Below are positions 29,896 through 39,364 of a stretch of DNA of 64,000 nucleotides, piece by piece. This stretch comes from Aggregatibacter segnis (GTDB lineage Bacteria > Pseudomonadota > Gammaproteobacteria > Enterobacterales > Pasteurellaceae). Below the pieces are notes generated by a model. That model made no database searches and was not told where the DNA came from. It was given only the letters and a program-made list of their open reading frames with translations. The position numbers and the translations under genes were made by a program. Position 1 is the stretch's first letter. The number at the start of each line of letters is the position of its first letter. The stretch spans positions 247,739-311,738 of the forward strand of contig NZ_NRCW01000003.1 in NCBI RefSeq assembly GCF_003130075.1, read 5' to 3'.

Positions 29896-30531
29896 ATGGT
29901 AAATCAATTAATTCTCGAAAATCTCGCTTGCCAACGTGGCGATAAAGTCCTTTTTCAACACTTGAATTTACAAATTCAGGCAGGAGATTTTGTGCAAATT
30001 GAAGGGCATAACGGCATTGGTAAAACCAGTTTGCTACGCATTGTTGCAGGCCTTGCTTCACCACTGGAAGGAAAAGTGCGGTGGAATTCTGAAGAGATTA
30101 CTAAACAGCGTGAAGTTTTCCATTATGATTTGTTGTATTTGGGGCATCAGAGCGGCATTAAGCCTGAATTGACTGCTTGGGAAAATTTGCGCTTTTATCA
30201 GCAAATCGGGCATTGCCGTCAGGGGGATGATTTGTTGTGGGAGGTATTACAAACGGTCGGTTTGCTCGGTCGAGAAGATATTCCTGCTGCACAACTTTCT
30301 GCCGGACAGCAAAAACGTATTGCGTTGGCTCGTTTGTGGTTATCAAAAGCGCCGTTATGGATTTTAGATGAGCCATTTAACGCTATCGATAAAAAAGGGG
30401 TGGCGGTTTTAACTGCACTTTTTGAGCAACACGCACAAAATGGCGGTATTGTGATCTTAACCAGCCATCAGGAAGTGCCGAGTGCTCGGTTGAAAAAAAT
30501 CAATTTAGAACAGTTTAAGTGTACAGAGTGA
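29896..30531 (+). CDS. ccmA: Cytochrome c biogenesis ATP-binding export protein CcmA
   Basis: A ~211-aa ABC ATPase that powers the CcmABCD complex releasing holo-CcmE. The Walker A is [14 protein letters not shown], the signature is [14 protein letters not shown], and the Walker B is [12 protein letters not shown]. The start at 29896 ([15 protein letters not shown]) aligns best with known CcmA proteins; an in-frame ATG at 29860 would add 12 residues, and neither has a good ribosome-binding site. It is the first gene of an uninterrupted ccmABCDEFGHI cluster. Confidence 0.94.
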   Translation: MVNQLILENLACQRGDKVLFQHLNLQIQAGDFVQIEGHNGIGKTSLLRIVAGLASPLEGKVRWNSEEITKQREVFHYDLLYLGHQSGIKPELTAWENLRFYQQIGHCRQGDDLLWEVLQTVGLLGREDIPAAQLSAGQQKRIALARLWLSKAPLWILDEPFNAIDKKGVAVLTALFEQHAQNGGIVILTSHQEVPSARLKKINLEQFKCTE

Positions 30532-30535
30532 CGGC

Positions 30536-31201
30536 ATGATCTTTTGGAATATTATTAAACGCGAATTACAAATTGCCATGCGCAAACAGGCGGAGATTCT
30601 TAATCCGTTGTGGTTTTTTCTTATTGTAATTACTTTGTTTCCATTGGTGATTGGGCCTGATCCGAAACTGCTTTCCCGTATCGCGCCCGGTGTGGCTTGG
30701 GTGGCGGCGTTGTTGTCTGCGTTGTTGTCGTTTGAACGTTTGTTTCGTGATGATTTTATTGACGGTTCCTTAGAACAGGTCATGTTGACGTCTCAGCCAT
30801 TGGTATTAACCGCGTTGGCGAAAGTGCTGGCGCATTGGTTGTTAACAGGTTTGCCATTAATTTTATTGTCGCCTATTGCAGCATTATTGCTGTCATTGGA
30901 AATATCAATTTGGTGGGCCCTAGTTCTGACACTATTATTAGGCACACCGGTGTTGAGCTGTCTTGGTGCTATTGGTGTGGCGCTTACGGTGGGGTTGCGT
31001 AAGGGCGGTGTGCTGTTGAGTTTGTTGGTTGTGCCGCTGTTTATTCCAGTGCTTATTTTTTCCGCGTCGGTGTTAGATGCCGCCGGATTAAATTTACCTT
31101 ACGGCGGGCAATTAGCCATTCTTGGTGCGATTTTAGCCGCTGTAGTAACATTATCTCCTTTTGCCATTGCAACGGCATTACGGATTAGTTTAGATCAATA
31201 G
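30536..31201 (+). CDS. ccmB: Heme exporter protein CcmB
   Basis: A 221-aa inner-membrane permease subunit of the CcmABCD complex, with six hydrophobic segments. The N-terminal IIKRELQIAMRKQAEILNPL and the following short segment are typical of CcmB. Length equals E. coli CcmB (220 aa). It starts 4 bases after ccmA, and ccmC follows after 10 bases. Confidence 0.95.
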   Translation: MIFWNIIKRELQIAMRKQAEILNPLWFFLIVITLFPLVIGPDPKLLSRIAPGVAWVAALLSALLSFERLFRDDFIDGSLEQVMLTSQPLVLTALAKVLAHWLLTGLPLILLSPIAALLLSLEISIWWALVLTLLLGTPVLSCLGAIGVALTVGLRKGGVLLSLLVVPLFIPVLIFSASVLDAAGLNLPYGGQLAILGAILAAVVTLSPFAIATALRISLDQ

Positions 31202-31211
31202 AGGATAGTTT

Positions 31212-31949
31212 ATGTGGAAGTGGTTGCATCCTTATGCAAAATCGGAAACTCAATATCAATTATGCGGTAAGTTTAGTCCTTATTTTGCGGGTCTGACGGC
31301 GCTGTTATTAGTCGTCGGTATCGTGTGGGGTATCGCATTTGCGCCTGCGGATTATCAACAGGGCAATAGCTTCCGCATCATGTATGTACATGTGCCGACA
31401 GCAATTTGGTCCATGGGGGTTTATGGCTCCATGGCGGTTGCGGCATTAGTTGCACTTGTGTGGCAAATTAAGCAGGCACAATTGGCAATGATTGCTATGG
31501 CGCCTATTGGGGCATTATTTACTTTCTTGGCGTTGGTGACAGGTGCCATTTGGGGAAAACCAATGTGGGGTGCTTGGTGGGTATGGGATGCCCGTTTAAC
31601 CGCTGAATTAATTCTGTTTTTCTTATATTTAGGCGTGTTGGCATTGTATTCCGCTTTTCAAGATCGCAATGTCGGCGCAAAAGCCGCTTCTGTCTTGTGC
31701 CTTGTTGGTGTGGTGAATTTGCCGATCATTCACTTTTCGGTGGAATGGTGGAATACCTTACATCAAGGTGCAAGTATCACAAAATTAGAACGACCATCTA
31801 TTGCTACACCAATGTTGCTGCCGTTGATTTTATGTATCTTTGGTTTCATGACGTTATCCATTTGGTTGACGTTGGTGCGTTACCGCAACGAATTATTGAA
31901 AGAAGATGCTAAACGCCCGTGGGTAAAAGCATTGGCTGAAAAATTTTAG
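31212..31949 (+). CDS. ccmC: Heme exporter/handling protein CcmC
   Basis: A 245-aa six-helix inner-membrane protein that presents heme to CcmE. The tryptophan-rich WWD signature is WGAWWVWDARLTAELILF in the middle, flanked by conserved histidines in YVHVPTAIW and NLPIIHFSVEWWNTLHQG. Length equals E. coli CcmC (245 aa). It sits between ccmB and ccmD in the operon. Confidence 0.97.
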   Translation: MWKWLHPYAKSETQYQLCGKFSPYFAGLTALLLVVGIVWGIAFAPADYQQGNSFRIMYVHVPTAIWSMGVYGSMAVAALVALVWQIKQAQLAMIAMAPIGALFTFLALVTGAIWGKPMWGAWWVWDARLTAELILFFLYLGVLALYSAFQDRNVGAKAASVLCLVGVVNLPIIHFSVEWWNTLHQGASITKLERPSIATPMLLPLILCIFGFMTLSIWLTLVRYRNELLKEDAKRPWVKALAEKF

Positions 31950-31966
31950 GTTGAATTGGGGGAATT

Positions 31967-32176
31967 ATGTTTTTTGAATCTTGGAGTGAATTACTGAATA
32001 TGGGAGGCTACGGTTTTTATGTGTGGCTTTCTTATGGTCTGAGTTTATTGGCGATTGTGGTGCTTATCGTGCAAAGCCTTGCAGGCAAAAGTGCGGTGCT
32101 AAAATCTATCAAACGTGAACAACAACGTGAAGCCCGTTTACAACAAATGAAACAACAAAAAGGAGATACGCTATGA
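31967..32176 (+). CDS. ccmD: Heme exporter protein CcmD
   Basis: A 69-aa single-span membrane protein. The sequence [26 protein letters not shown] covers the conserved Tyr-containing segment and the helix, followed by a highly basic cytoplasmic tail. CcmD helps release heme-loaded CcmE from CcmABC. GGGGGAA precedes the ATG. It overlaps ccmE by 4 bases (ATGA). Confidence 0.94.
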   Translation: MFFESWSELLNMGGYGFYVWLSYGLSLLAIVVLIVQSLAGKSAVLKSIKREQQREARLQQMKQQKGDTL

Positions 32177-32691
32177 ACCCGAGACGTAAATCTCGTTTAT
32201 CCGTGGTCTTATTCGTACTGTTAGGTGTTGCGGTGGCTTCTGCTTTAGTGTTATACGCGTTACGCCAAAATATCGACCTGTTCTATACACCATCAGAAGT
32301 GGTTTACGGTAAAAATGATAATGCCGATCAAAAACCGGAAGTTGGACAACGTATTCGTGTCGGTGGCATGGTTGTTGCCGGTACGGTAGAACGTGATCCA
32401 AAAAGCTTAAAAGTCCGTTTTGATTTGAATGATATTGGTCCATCTATCAGCGTTGAATATGAAGGTATCCTGCCTGATTTATTCCGTGAAGGTCAAGGCA
32501 TTGTTGCACAAGGCATCTTAAAAGAGCCAACCCTGTTAGAGGCGAGTGAAGTGTTAGCGAAACATGATGAAAATTATGTGCCGCCGGATTTAGAAAAACA
32601 AATGCAAAAAGTTCATAAGCCGATGGGTGTTTCTGATCTGAAAGGTGAGAGTGAGCGCGATCGTCAAGAAAAAATGAAAGAAGGTCAGTAA
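32173..32691 (+). CDS. ccmE: Periplasmic heme chaperone CcmE
   Basis: A 172-aa membrane-anchored periplasmic protein that covalently carries heme. One N-terminal anchor (about residues 10-30) precedes an OB-fold. The heme-binding His is H131 with Y135 in the motif [11 protein letters not shown], one residue shifted from E. coli H130/Y134. The charged C-terminal tail is typical. It shares the last base of its stop with the first base of ccmF (TAATG). Confidence 0.97.
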   Translation: MNPRRKSRLSVVLFVLLGVAVASALVLYALRQNIDLFYTPSEVVYGKNDNADQKPEVGQRIRVGGMVVAGTVERDPKSLKVRFDLNDIGPSISVEYEGILPDLFREGQGIVAQGILKEPTLLEASEVLAKHDENYVPPDLEKQMQKVHKPMGVSDLKGESERDRQEKMKEGQ

Positions 32692-34649
32692 TGATTGCAG
32701 AATTAGGAAATTATGCTTTAGCGCTAAGCTTAGCAATCGCCATTTTATTGGCGATTTTCCCTTTATGGGGTGCTGAAAAAGGGAGTGTACAAATGATGTC
32801 TTTGGCGCGTCCAATGACATATGGTTTGTTTGTCGTGTTAACTTTTTCTTTTGGGGCCTTATTTTATTTGTTCGCTGTTAACGATTTCAGCGTGCAATAT
32901 GTGGTGAATAACTCCAACACGACATTGCCGATTTACTATCGTTTATCTGCGGTATGGGGTTCCCACGAAGGCTCGTTATTATTATGGATTTGGTTGCTGT
33001 CTTTATGGAGCGCAGCGGTCGCGTTATTTAGCAAACACTTACCACAAGAAGCCACCGCTCGCGTGCTTGGTATTATGGGGATTATCAGTATCGGTTTCTT
33101 GCTTTTCGTGTTATTTACCTCTAATCCATTTAACCGCACTTTCCCTGAATTTCCGGTGGATGGCAAAGAACTTAACCCGTTATTGCAGGATGTAGGATTG
33201 ATTTTCCATCCGCCATTGTTATACATGGGATATGTAGGCTTTTCTGTCGCCTTTGCTTTCGCCATCGCATCGTTGATGACCGGTAAACTTGATACCGCTT
33301 GGGCTCGTTGGTCACGTCCTTGGACGATGGCCGCTTGGGTGTTCTTAACACTAGGTATCGTGCTTGGTTCTTGGTGGGCATATTATGAACTCGGTTGGGG
33401 CGGCTGGTGGTTCTGGGATCCGGTAGAAAATGCCTCCTTCATGCCTTGGTTGGCGGGAACGGCGTTATTGCATTCTTTAGCAGTAACGGAAAAACGCGGT
33501 TCTTTTAAAGCCTGGACCGTGTTACTTGCAATTTCTGCGTTCTCCTTGTGTTTGCTTGGCACATTCTTGGTTCGTTCCGGTATTTTGGTTTCTGTGCATG
33601 CCTTTGCCTCTGATCCAACCCGTGGTTTATATGTCTTAGCTTATTTAATCGTGGTGATTGGTGGCTCACTGACCTTATATGCTTACAAAGGAAGCCAAAT
33701 TCGTTCACGTGACAATGCGGAGCGTTATTCCCGTGAAAGCCTGTTGTTGTTAAATAATATTTTATTAATGACCGCACTTTGTGTCGTATTGTTGGGAACA
33801 TTGTTGCCTCTTGTACATAAACAATTAGGTTTAGGCTCCATTTCTATTGGTGCGCCGTTCTTTGATCAAATGTTCCTGATTATTATGACACCGTTTGCTT
33901 TGCTGTTAGGTATTGGTCCGCTTGTGAAGTGGCGTCGTGACCAATTCTCTGCAATTCGCACGCCGGTGATTGTCAGCTTGATTATCATGCTTATTGCCGG
34001 TTTTGCACTGCCTTATTTATTGCAAGACAAACTCACCGTCAGTGCTGTATTAGGCACCATGATGGCAGTGATTATCGTATTGCTTAGTCTTTATGAAATG
34101 CATCAACGGGCTACCCATCGAGAAAGTTTCTTGAAAGGGGTTAGAAAATTATCCCGTTCCCACTGGGGCATGGTATTGGCGCATTTAGGGGTGGCGATGA
34201 CCGTTTGGGGAATTGCGTTCAGTCAAAACTACAGTGTTGAACGTGATGTCCGCATGAGTGTGGGAGATACCGTACAAATTGCTGATTATGATTTCACCTT
34301 CAAAGGCATTAGCGATGCTAACGGGCCTAACTATATCGGTGGAAAAGCACAAATTGATATCACCTATCATGGTAAACCGGAAGCGACATTATTTGCTGAA
34401 AAACGTCTTTATACCGTAAGCAAAATGCCGATGACTGAAGCGGCTATTGACTGGGGCTTTACCCGTGATTTATATGTGGCATTAGGTGAAAAATTAGAGA
34501 ATAACGCCTGGGCATTACGCTTATATTATAAACCGTTTATTCGTTGGATTTGGCTAGGTGGATTGTTTATGGCGCTGGGCGGTTTATTGTGTATGTTTGA
34601 CCGTCGTTATCGCTTTAGCAAAATTTTAAGCAGTGAAAATGCGCAATAA
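32691..34649 (+). CDS. ccmF: Cytochrome c heme lyase subunit CcmF
   Basis: A 652-aa multi-span protein that ligates heme from CcmE to apocytochromes at CXXCH motifs. The WWD domain is [20 protein letters not shown] (about residues 233-252), with periplasmic ligand histidines in [21 protein letters not shown] and LVSVHAFASDPTRG. Length matches E. coli CcmF (647 aa). It has a paralogue in this window, nrfE at 41357. Confidence 0.97.
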   Translation: MIAELGNYALALSLAIAILLAIFPLWGAEKGSVQMMSLARPMTYGLFVVLTFSFGALFYLFAVNDFSVQYVVNNSNTTLPIYYRLSAVWGSHEGSLLLWIWLLSLWSAAVALFSKHLPQEATARVLGIMGIISIGFLLFVLFTSNPFNRTFPEFPVDGKELNPLLQDVGLIFHPPLLYMGYVGFSVAFAFAIASLMTGKLDTAWARWSRPWTMAAWVFLTLGIVLGSWWAYYELGWGGWWFWDPVENASFMPWLAGTALLHSLAVTEKRGSFKAWTVLLAISAFSLCLLGTFLVRSGILVSVHAFASDPTRGLYVLAYLIVVIGGSLTLYAYKGSQIRSRDNAERYSRESLLLLNNILLMTALCVVLLGTLLPLVHKQLGLGSISIGAPFFDQMFLIIMTPFALLLGIGPLVKWRRDQFSAIRTPVIVSLIIMLIAGFALPYLLQDKLTVSAVLGTMMAVIIVLLSLYEMHQRATHRESFLKGVRKLSRSHWGMVLAHLGVAMTVWGIAFSQNYSVERDVRMSVGDTVQIADYDFTFKGISDANGPNYIGGKAQIDITYHGKPEATLFAEKRLYTVSKMPMTEAAIDWGFTRDLYVALGEKLENNAWALRLYYKPFIRWIWLGGLFMALGGLLCMFDRRYRFSKILSSENAQ

Positions 34650-34678
34650 ATCTTCATTGGCGTAATAGAGTATTGATA

Positions 34679-35227
34679 ATGAATAAAAAATTATATTTAC
34701 CTTTAATCATTTTTTTAGGTTTAGCGACGGCATTTCTGGTGCAGTTGCAACGCAATTCACAAGGCGATGATCCGAAAACATTAGAATCTGCGCTAGTGGG
34801 TAAACCTGTTCCGGCAAAAACGTTACCGAATTTGCTTTCAGATAAAACCTATGATGAATCCTTGTTTAAGCAAGGCAAACCCGTTTTACTCAATGTATGG
34901 GCGACCTGGTGTCCTACTTGTTATGCCGAACACCAATATCTGAACCAATTGGCGAAACAAGGGGTGACGATCATTGGTTTGGACTATAAAGATAACAACG
35001 AGAAAGCGATGAAATGGCTGAAGGATCTTGGTAATCCTTATCAGGTCGTGTTGAAAGATGAAAAAGGGTCTTTTGCTTTAGATTTAGGGGTGTATGGTGC
35101 GCCGGAAACCTTTATTGTTGATGGCAATGGCGTGATTCATTATCGCTATGCCGGTGATGTAAACGAAAAAGTTTGGCAGGAAACCTTGCAGCCGATTTAT
35201 CAAAAATTAGGCGGAGGGAAAGAGTAA
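34679..35227 (+). CDS. ccmG: Thiol:disulfide interchange protein DsbE/CcmG
   Basis: A 182-aa membrane-tethered periplasmic thioredoxin that keeps apocytochrome c cysteines reduced. An N-terminal anchor (residues 5-22) precedes the thioredoxin fold with active site WATWCPTC (CPTC) and the family GVYGAPETFIVDGNGVIHYR. The start is placed at the ATG at 34679; a TTG two codons upstream is not needed. Its stop overlaps ccmH (TAATG). Confidence 0.96.
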   Translation: MNKKLYLPLIIFLGLATAFLVQLQRNSQGDDPKTLESALVGKPVPAKTLPNLLSDKTYDESLFKQGKPVLLNVWATWCPTCYAEHQYLNQLAKQGVTIIGLDYKDNNEKAMKWLKDLGNPYQVVLKDEKGSFALDLGVYGAPETFIVDGNGVIHYRYAGDVNEKVWQETLQPIYQKLGGGKE

Positions 35228-35709
35228 TGATAAAAACACTTTTATTTTCTACCGCACTTTTGTTTAGCGTTAGTGCTTCTGCAGCGATTGATGCATTGAA
35301 TTTCAGTTCACCGCAACAGGAAGATGATTATCACGCGTTAACGCAGGAATTACGCTGTCCGCAATGTCAGAATAACAACATTGCCGATTCCAACGCAGTG
35401 ATCGCGGTGGATATGCGTGGCAAAGTGTTTGAGTTATTGCAAGAAGGCAAATCCAAACAAGATGTTGTGCAGTACATGGTGGATCGCTACGGTAATTTTG
35501 TCACTTATGATCCGCCGTTAACACCCGTTACGATGATTCTTTGGTGTGCGCCGATTCTTTTCATTTTACTTGGCGTTTTGGTGCTTTTCCGTCGCAAACA
35601 TTCGCAAGGTGGGAGAGTAAGTCAGACAGCGGAAAACGCCAACAATGTGTTAACCGAAGAACAACAAAACCGTTTGAATACGTTATTAAACAAGGAGAAT
35701 GATAGATGA
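35227..35709 (+). CDS. ccmH: Cytochrome c-type biogenesis protein CcmH (CcmL/NrfF-like domain)
   Basis: A ~160-aa periplasmic redox protein, membrane anchored by a C-terminal helix (about 110-135). After a signal peptide, the motif [17 protein letters not shown] carries the redox CPQC pair. It corresponds to the N-terminal half of E. coli CcmH; the TPR half is the separate ccmI gene here. The start at 35227 is supported by the signal peptide MIKTLLFSTALLFSVSASAA and the TAATG overlap with ccmG; a longer in-frame reading lies inside ccmG. Confidence 0.94.
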   Translation: MIKTLLFSTALLFSVSASAAIDALNFSSPQQEDDYHALTQELRCPQCQNNNIADSNAVIAVDMRGKVFELLQEGKSKQDVVQYMVDRYGNFVTYDPPLTPVTMILWCAPILFILLGVLVLFRRKHSQGGRVSQTAENANNVLTEEQQNRLNTLLNKENDR

Positions 35710-36626
35710 ATTTATGGTTAAGCATTCTCATCTTAACGTTGGTGGCAGCGTTAATTTGTTTTTTCCCGTTGTTATTAAAAGCCAAAAAAAGTACGTCAGT
35801 AAAACGCGATGATCTCAATAAAGCCTTTTATTTCGAGCGTTTAAAAGAGCTGGAACGAGATGAAAATCAAGGCTTATTAGAAAATACCGAACAGCTTAAA
35901 TTAGAATTACAACAATCCCTTTTGGAGGATATTCCTCAGCAGGCTGAAAGTACTTTTCTCAGTGAGAAAAATTACGGCAAGTTATGGTTTGTCTCAGGTT
36001 TCTTAGCATTAGCAATTTTGTCCGGTGCCGCATATTTTGCAGTGGGTTCTTGGCAATCAGAAATCATGTTAGAAAAAACGGCAGAAAAACTACCGTACTT
36101 TTATGAGCGCATAAAAAGTGAGAGCACCAACCCGCTAGATGAAGCAGAAATGCAACAATTTGCGACCGCACTTCGAGTTGATTTACAGAAAAATCCAAAC
36201 AACGCGAAAAATTGGTGGTTATTAGGGCAACTTGGTATGAATTTGCAACAACCAAGAATGGCGTTGGATAGTTTTGCTCGTGCGAATAAGTTAGAACCTG
36301 ATAATAACCAGTATAAGCTCGGGTATGCTCGTGTTTTAATGTTTTCTGAAGACACGACGGACAAGTTAAAAGGCAATAATTTATTACGCGAAGTGATTCG
36401 TGAGGATCATAGCAATATTGAAGCCTTAAGCTTGTTGGCGTTTAGTTATTTTGAAACGGAAGATTACAAAATGGCGGCCGTCACATGGGCAATGATGTTA
36501 AAACTGTTACCGAAAGATGACCCTAGAGCACCAATTATTGAGCGTAGCATTCGTTCTGCGCGTGATGCGTTAGAAGGTCAGGAAAAAGAGAAACATCAGC
36601 AAGTGACACCAAATAAGGAAAATTAA
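35706..36626 (+). CDS. ccmI: Cytochrome c-type biogenesis protein CcmI (TPR)
   Basis: A 306-aa protein with an N-terminal membrane helix (residues 3-20), a coiled, acidic cytoplasmic loop, a second helix (about 94-115) and a periplasmic TPR domain (about 150-290; NWWLLGQLGMNLQQPRMALDSFARANKL). CcmI captures apocytochrome c for the heme lyase. It overlaps ccmH by 4 bases and ends the ccm operon; a terminator follows. Confidence 0.92.
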   Translation: MNLWLSILILTLVAALICFFPLLLKAKKSTSVKRDDLNKAFYFERLKELERDENQGLLENTEQLKLELQQSLLEDIPQQAESTFLSEKNYGKLWFVSGFLALAILSGAAYFAVGSWQSEIMLEKTAEKLPYFYERIKSESTNPLDEAEMQQFATALRVDLQKNPNNAKNWWLLGQLGMNLQQPRMALDSFARANKLEPDNNQYKLGYARVLMFSEDTTDKLKGNNLLREVIREDHSNIEALSLLAFSYFETEDYKMAAVTWAMMLKLLPKDDPRAPIIERSIRSARDALEGQEKEKHQQVTPNKEN

Positions 36627-36680
36627 ATTGATTTAATTTTTAGAAAAAATAGCGCTGTTTTTGACCGCACTTATTTTTTA

Positions 36681-36715
36681 AAAGGCTAAATTCTTTTCGG
36701 AATTTAGCCTTTTTG
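36681..36715 (+). terminator. Rho-independent terminator of the ccm operon
   Basis: AAAGGCTAAATTC / GAATTTAGCCTTT is a perfect 13-bp stem with a 6-base loop and a T-run. It is preceded by an uptake-signal core at 36662-36671. Confidence 0.92.
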
Positions 36716-36740
36716 TTTCGTTCAAGTAAATGTAGCATAG

Positions 36741-36761
36741 GGTATTAAATTTAATACCTCT
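36741..36761. promoter_or_regulatory. 18-bp perfect palindrome with adjoining NarP-like heptamer
   Basis: GGTATTAAATTTAATACC is identical to its reverse complement. TACCTCT (36755-36761), a TACYYMT heptamer, overlaps its right end. It sits about 150 bases upstream of the FNR-like box. Confidence 0.4.
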
Positions 36762-36809
36762 TTATAGTTATATGTGAAGTGGCGGTTTTAGAGTGGGCAT
36801 TTGATTGAA

Positions 36810-36825
36810 TACCTATAAATAAGTA
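36810..36825 (+). promoter_or_regulatory. NarP/NarL 7-2-7 site upstream of nrfA
   Basis: TACCTATAAATAAGTA: both inverted heptamers match TACYYMT perfectly with the canonical 2-base spacer. Pasteurellaceae carry NarP, which activates nrf genes in response to nitrite/nitrate. Confidence 0.7.
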
Positions 36826-36895
36826 TCTTTGAGGTTTGGATATATCGATAATGATGCTACAAAAATAAACAAAATTAAGTCCTAAATTTTAAAAA

Positions 36896-36909
36896 TTGAT
36901 CAAGAACAA
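36896..36909 (+). promoter_or_regulatory. FNR-like box upstream of nrfA
   Basis: TTGATCAAGAACAA matches TTGATNNNNATCAA at 9 of 10 positions. If it acts from the usual -41.5 position, transcription starts near 36944, about 160 bases before the nrfA start; this distance is inference. Confidence 0.6.
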
Positions 36910-37102
36910 GAAAAGTGCAAATATCCATAGAAAAAACATGATTATTTCGCTATTTTACCGCTGATTTTAAGTCGTTATGTCTTCTATCATATTGTTATTA
37001 ATGATAAAAATTCTCATTACTAATGAGCTGATAACAGATGTTTTTGTAACCTTCTATTAATTTTAATAGAAGCCATTTAATAACCTTATTGGAGTGATTA
37101 TC

Positions 37103-38626
37103 GTGAACGCATTGAGAAAAAGCCTACTCGTAGCAGCTTCTTTTGCAGCTTTCGGCGTATGTAATTCGGCGATGGCGGAATTAGTGTACAAACCGGTTGA
37201 GCAACCTGTCGAAGCACCTAACCCGAACGTAAAAATTGAAGCAGTGAATGAGAAATTTGCTGAAAAATATCCTAGCCAATTCAATTCGTGGAAAGCGACT
37301 GAAAAAGGCGACAAAATCATCTATGCTGATGAACAAGACCCTCGTTTAATCGTGTTATGGGGGGGCTATTCTTTCGCAAAAGAATATAACGCACCTCGTG
37401 GTCACGTTTATGCAGTAGAAGATTTACGTAATATTTTACGTACTGGTGCGCCCAAAAATGCAAATGATGGCCCACAACCAATGGCATGTTGGACTTGTAA
37501 AGGTCCAGACGTTCCACGTTTAATCGCGGAATGGGGTGAAGATGGTTACTTTGGTGCCAAATGGGCTAAAGGTGGACCAGAAGTGGTCAACTCGATCGGT
37601 TGTGCAGACTGTCACGATACTACATCAAAAGACTTTGCCGAAGGCAAACCAGCATTACGTATTGCTCGTCCACACGTTCTTCGTGCATTAGATCACTTAA
37701 ATAATGCACTTCAAGCAAAAGCAAAAGCTGAAGGTAAAGAACAAGCTAACTTAAGCTTTAACACAGCTGCTCGCACTGAAAAACGTGCTGAAATCTGTGC
37801 AAACTGTCACGTTGAATACTACTTCGCGGGCGACTTAAAACAAGTAACCTTCCCGTGGAACAACGGTCAAACTGTTGATGATATCGAAAAATACTACGAT
37901 GATATCGGCTTCAGTGACTGGACTCACTCTCTTTCTAAAGCACAAATGTTAAAAGCGCAACACCCTGACTTTGAAATTTGGTCTTTAGGTATGCACGGTA
38001 AAAACGGCGTAACTTGTATCGACTGTCACATGCCTAAAGTACAAGGTAAAGACGGTAAAGTTTACACCGACCACCAAATCCAAAACCCATTCGATGCATT
38101 TGATACCACTTGTGCAAACTGTCACGATCAAAGCAAAGAAAAACTTAAAGACATCGTTGCTTCACGTAAAAAAGAAGTGAAAGATGTAATGGGTCGTTTA
38201 GAAGATCAAGTTGTTCGTGCTCACTTTGAAGCGAAAGCGGCATGGGATGCAGGTGCAACTAAAGAAGAAATGGAACCTGCTTTAATGGATATCCGTCACG
38301 CTCAATGGCGTTGGGACTACTCTGCAGCAAGCCACGGTGGCCACATGCACGCACCTGATGTAATGCTTCGCGTATTAGGTTCCGGTTTAGACAAAGCAGC
38401 GGATGCTCGCGCTAAACTCGCAGCAATCTTAACTAAACATGGCGTGAAAACTCCGGTTGAAGTACCAGATATTTCTACAGCTGATAAAGCATGGAAAGTA
38501 ATGGGTATCGATATCGAGAAAGAACGTAAAGCGAAAAAAGAATTCTTAGAAACTGTTGTACCTCAATGGGTAAAAGAAGCGAAAGCCAATGGCAAATTAG
38601 CTGAAGATACCGCAACAAAACAATAA
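37103..38626 (+). CDS. nrfA: Periplasmic ammonia-forming cytochrome c nitrite reductase
   Basis: A 507-aa pentaheme enzyme that reduces nitrite to ammonium with six electrons. After a signal peptide (cleavage near CNSAMA-EL) come the catalytic heme motif CWTCK, specific to NrfA, and four CXXCH motifs (CADCH, CANCH, CIDCH, CANCH). Length fits E. coli NrfA (478 aa). The start is set at GTG 37103 because GGAG lies about 8 bases upstream; a GTG 9 bases earlier overlaps that site. A G7 tract occurs at 37359-37365. It heads nrfABCD, with an inverted uptake-signal hairpin after it. Confidence 0.97.
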   Translation: MNALRKSLLVAASFAAFGVCNSAMAELVYKPVEQPVEAPNPNVKIEAVNEKFAEKYPSQFNSWKATEKGDKIIYADEQDPRLIVLWGGYSFAKEYNAPRGHVYAVEDLRNILRTGAPKNANDGPQPMACWTCKGPDVPRLIAEWGEDGYFGAKWAKGGPEVVNSIGCADCHDTTSKDFAEGKPALRIARPHVLRALDHLNNALQAKAKAEGKEQANLSFNTAARTEKRAEICANCHVEYYFAGDLKQVTFPWNNGQTVDDIEKYYDDIGFSDWTHSLSKAQMLKAQHPDFEIWSLGMHGKNGVTCIDCHMPKVQGKDGKVYTDHQIQNPFDAFDTTCANCHDQSKEKLKDIVASRKKEVKDVMGRLEDQVVRAHFEAKAAWDAGATKEEMEPALMDIRHAQWRWDYSAASHGGHMHAPDVMLRVLGSGLDKAADARAKLAAILTKHGVKTPVEVPDISTADKAWKVMGIDIEKERKAKKEFLETVVPQWVKEAKANGKLAEDTATKQ

Positions 38627-38633
38627 AAAAAGA

Positions 38634-38672
38634 ACCGCACTTTGTAACTAAAGTGTCGAAGTGCGGTCATTT
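38634..38672 (+). terminator. Inverted uptake-signal hairpin between nrfA and nrfB
   Basis: ACCGCACTT (38634-38642) pairs with AAGTGCGGT (38659-38667), followed by a short T-run. It may partly terminate or stabilise the nrfA message, giving more NrfA than NrfBCD. Confidence 0.6.
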
Positions 38673-38698
38673 TTAACCATATATTTGAGGTAATCAGA

Positions 38699-39364
38699 AT
38701 GAATTTAACTTCTTTAATCAGCAAATCGGCAAAATCCCTCGCATTGCTTGCAATGCTTGTGGCAATGCCAATGGCTGCAAGTGCGGAAGAGATGGTAAAA
38801 ACACCAGCCTCTCAACTCACTTATGAGCCACAATTGGATAATCAACGTGATCCAAACCAATATTGTGCGAAATGTCACAAATTTGACAAAGCCGATAAAA
38901 GTCAAACTTTAGATCAATCCGGTGGTGAATTGCATTTTGGTAAATTTCACGGCGCACACTTAAATCAAAAAAGCCCTAACACAGGTAAACCGATTAACTG
39001 TGTAAACTGTCACGGTAATATTTCGGAAGATCACCGTCGTGGTGCAAAAGATGTGATGCGTTTTGATGGCGATATCTTTGGTGATAAAAAACCAATGTAT
39101 ACCGCGCAAGAACAAAACCAAGTTTGTTTTGCTTGTCACCAACCTGCAAAACTTCGTGAAAAACTTTGGGCGCACGATGTTCACGCAATGAAATTGCCTT
39201 GTGCAAGCTGCCACACATTACACCCGAAAGATGATGCGATGAAAGGTATTGAACCGAAAAATCGTGTGAAACTTTGTGTAGATTGCCACGGCGAACAACA
39301 AAAACGCAAAGCGGCAAAAGACACACAATCACAAACGCAATCAACCGAACAAAAGGATAAATAA
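38699..39364 (+). CDS. nrfB: Pentaheme cytochrome c NrfB (electron donor to NrfA)
   Basis: A 221-aa secreted c-type cytochrome. A signal peptide (MNLTSLISKSAKSLALLAML.., cleaved after ASA) precedes five CXXCH motifs: CAKCH, CVNCH, CFACH, CASCH and CVDCH. NrfB shuttles electrons from NrfCD to NrfA in the periplasm. The C-terminus is a Lys/Gln-rich tail. It overlaps nrfC by 1 base (TAATG). Confidence 0.96.
   Translation: MNLTSLISKSAKSLALLAMLVAMPMAASAEEMVKTPASQLTYEPQLDNQRDPNQYCAKCHKFDKADKSQTLDQSGGELHFGKFHGAHLNQKSPNTGKPINCVNCHGNISEDHRRGAKDVMRFDGDIFGDKKPMYTAQEQNQVCFACHQPAKLREKLWAHDVHAMKLPCASCHTLHPKDDAMKGIEPKNRVKLCVDCHGEQQKRKAAKDTQSQTQSTEQKDK

Larger units (their letters stand above)
36627..37102. 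other. Non-coding region between ccm and nrf clusters
   Basis: 476 bases without a convincing gene. It holds the ccm terminator (36681-36715), an 18-bp perfect palindrome (36741-36758) overlapping a NarP-like heptamer, a perfect NarP 7-2-7 site (36810-36825) and an FNR-like box (36896-36909). The rest is A+T-rich leader. Confidence 0.8.

Noticed and set aside
36994..37020. Possible Fur box before nrfA (TGATAAAAATTCTCA region)
   Set aside because: Only partial match to the Fur consensus in an A+T-rich leader; would be expected by chance.
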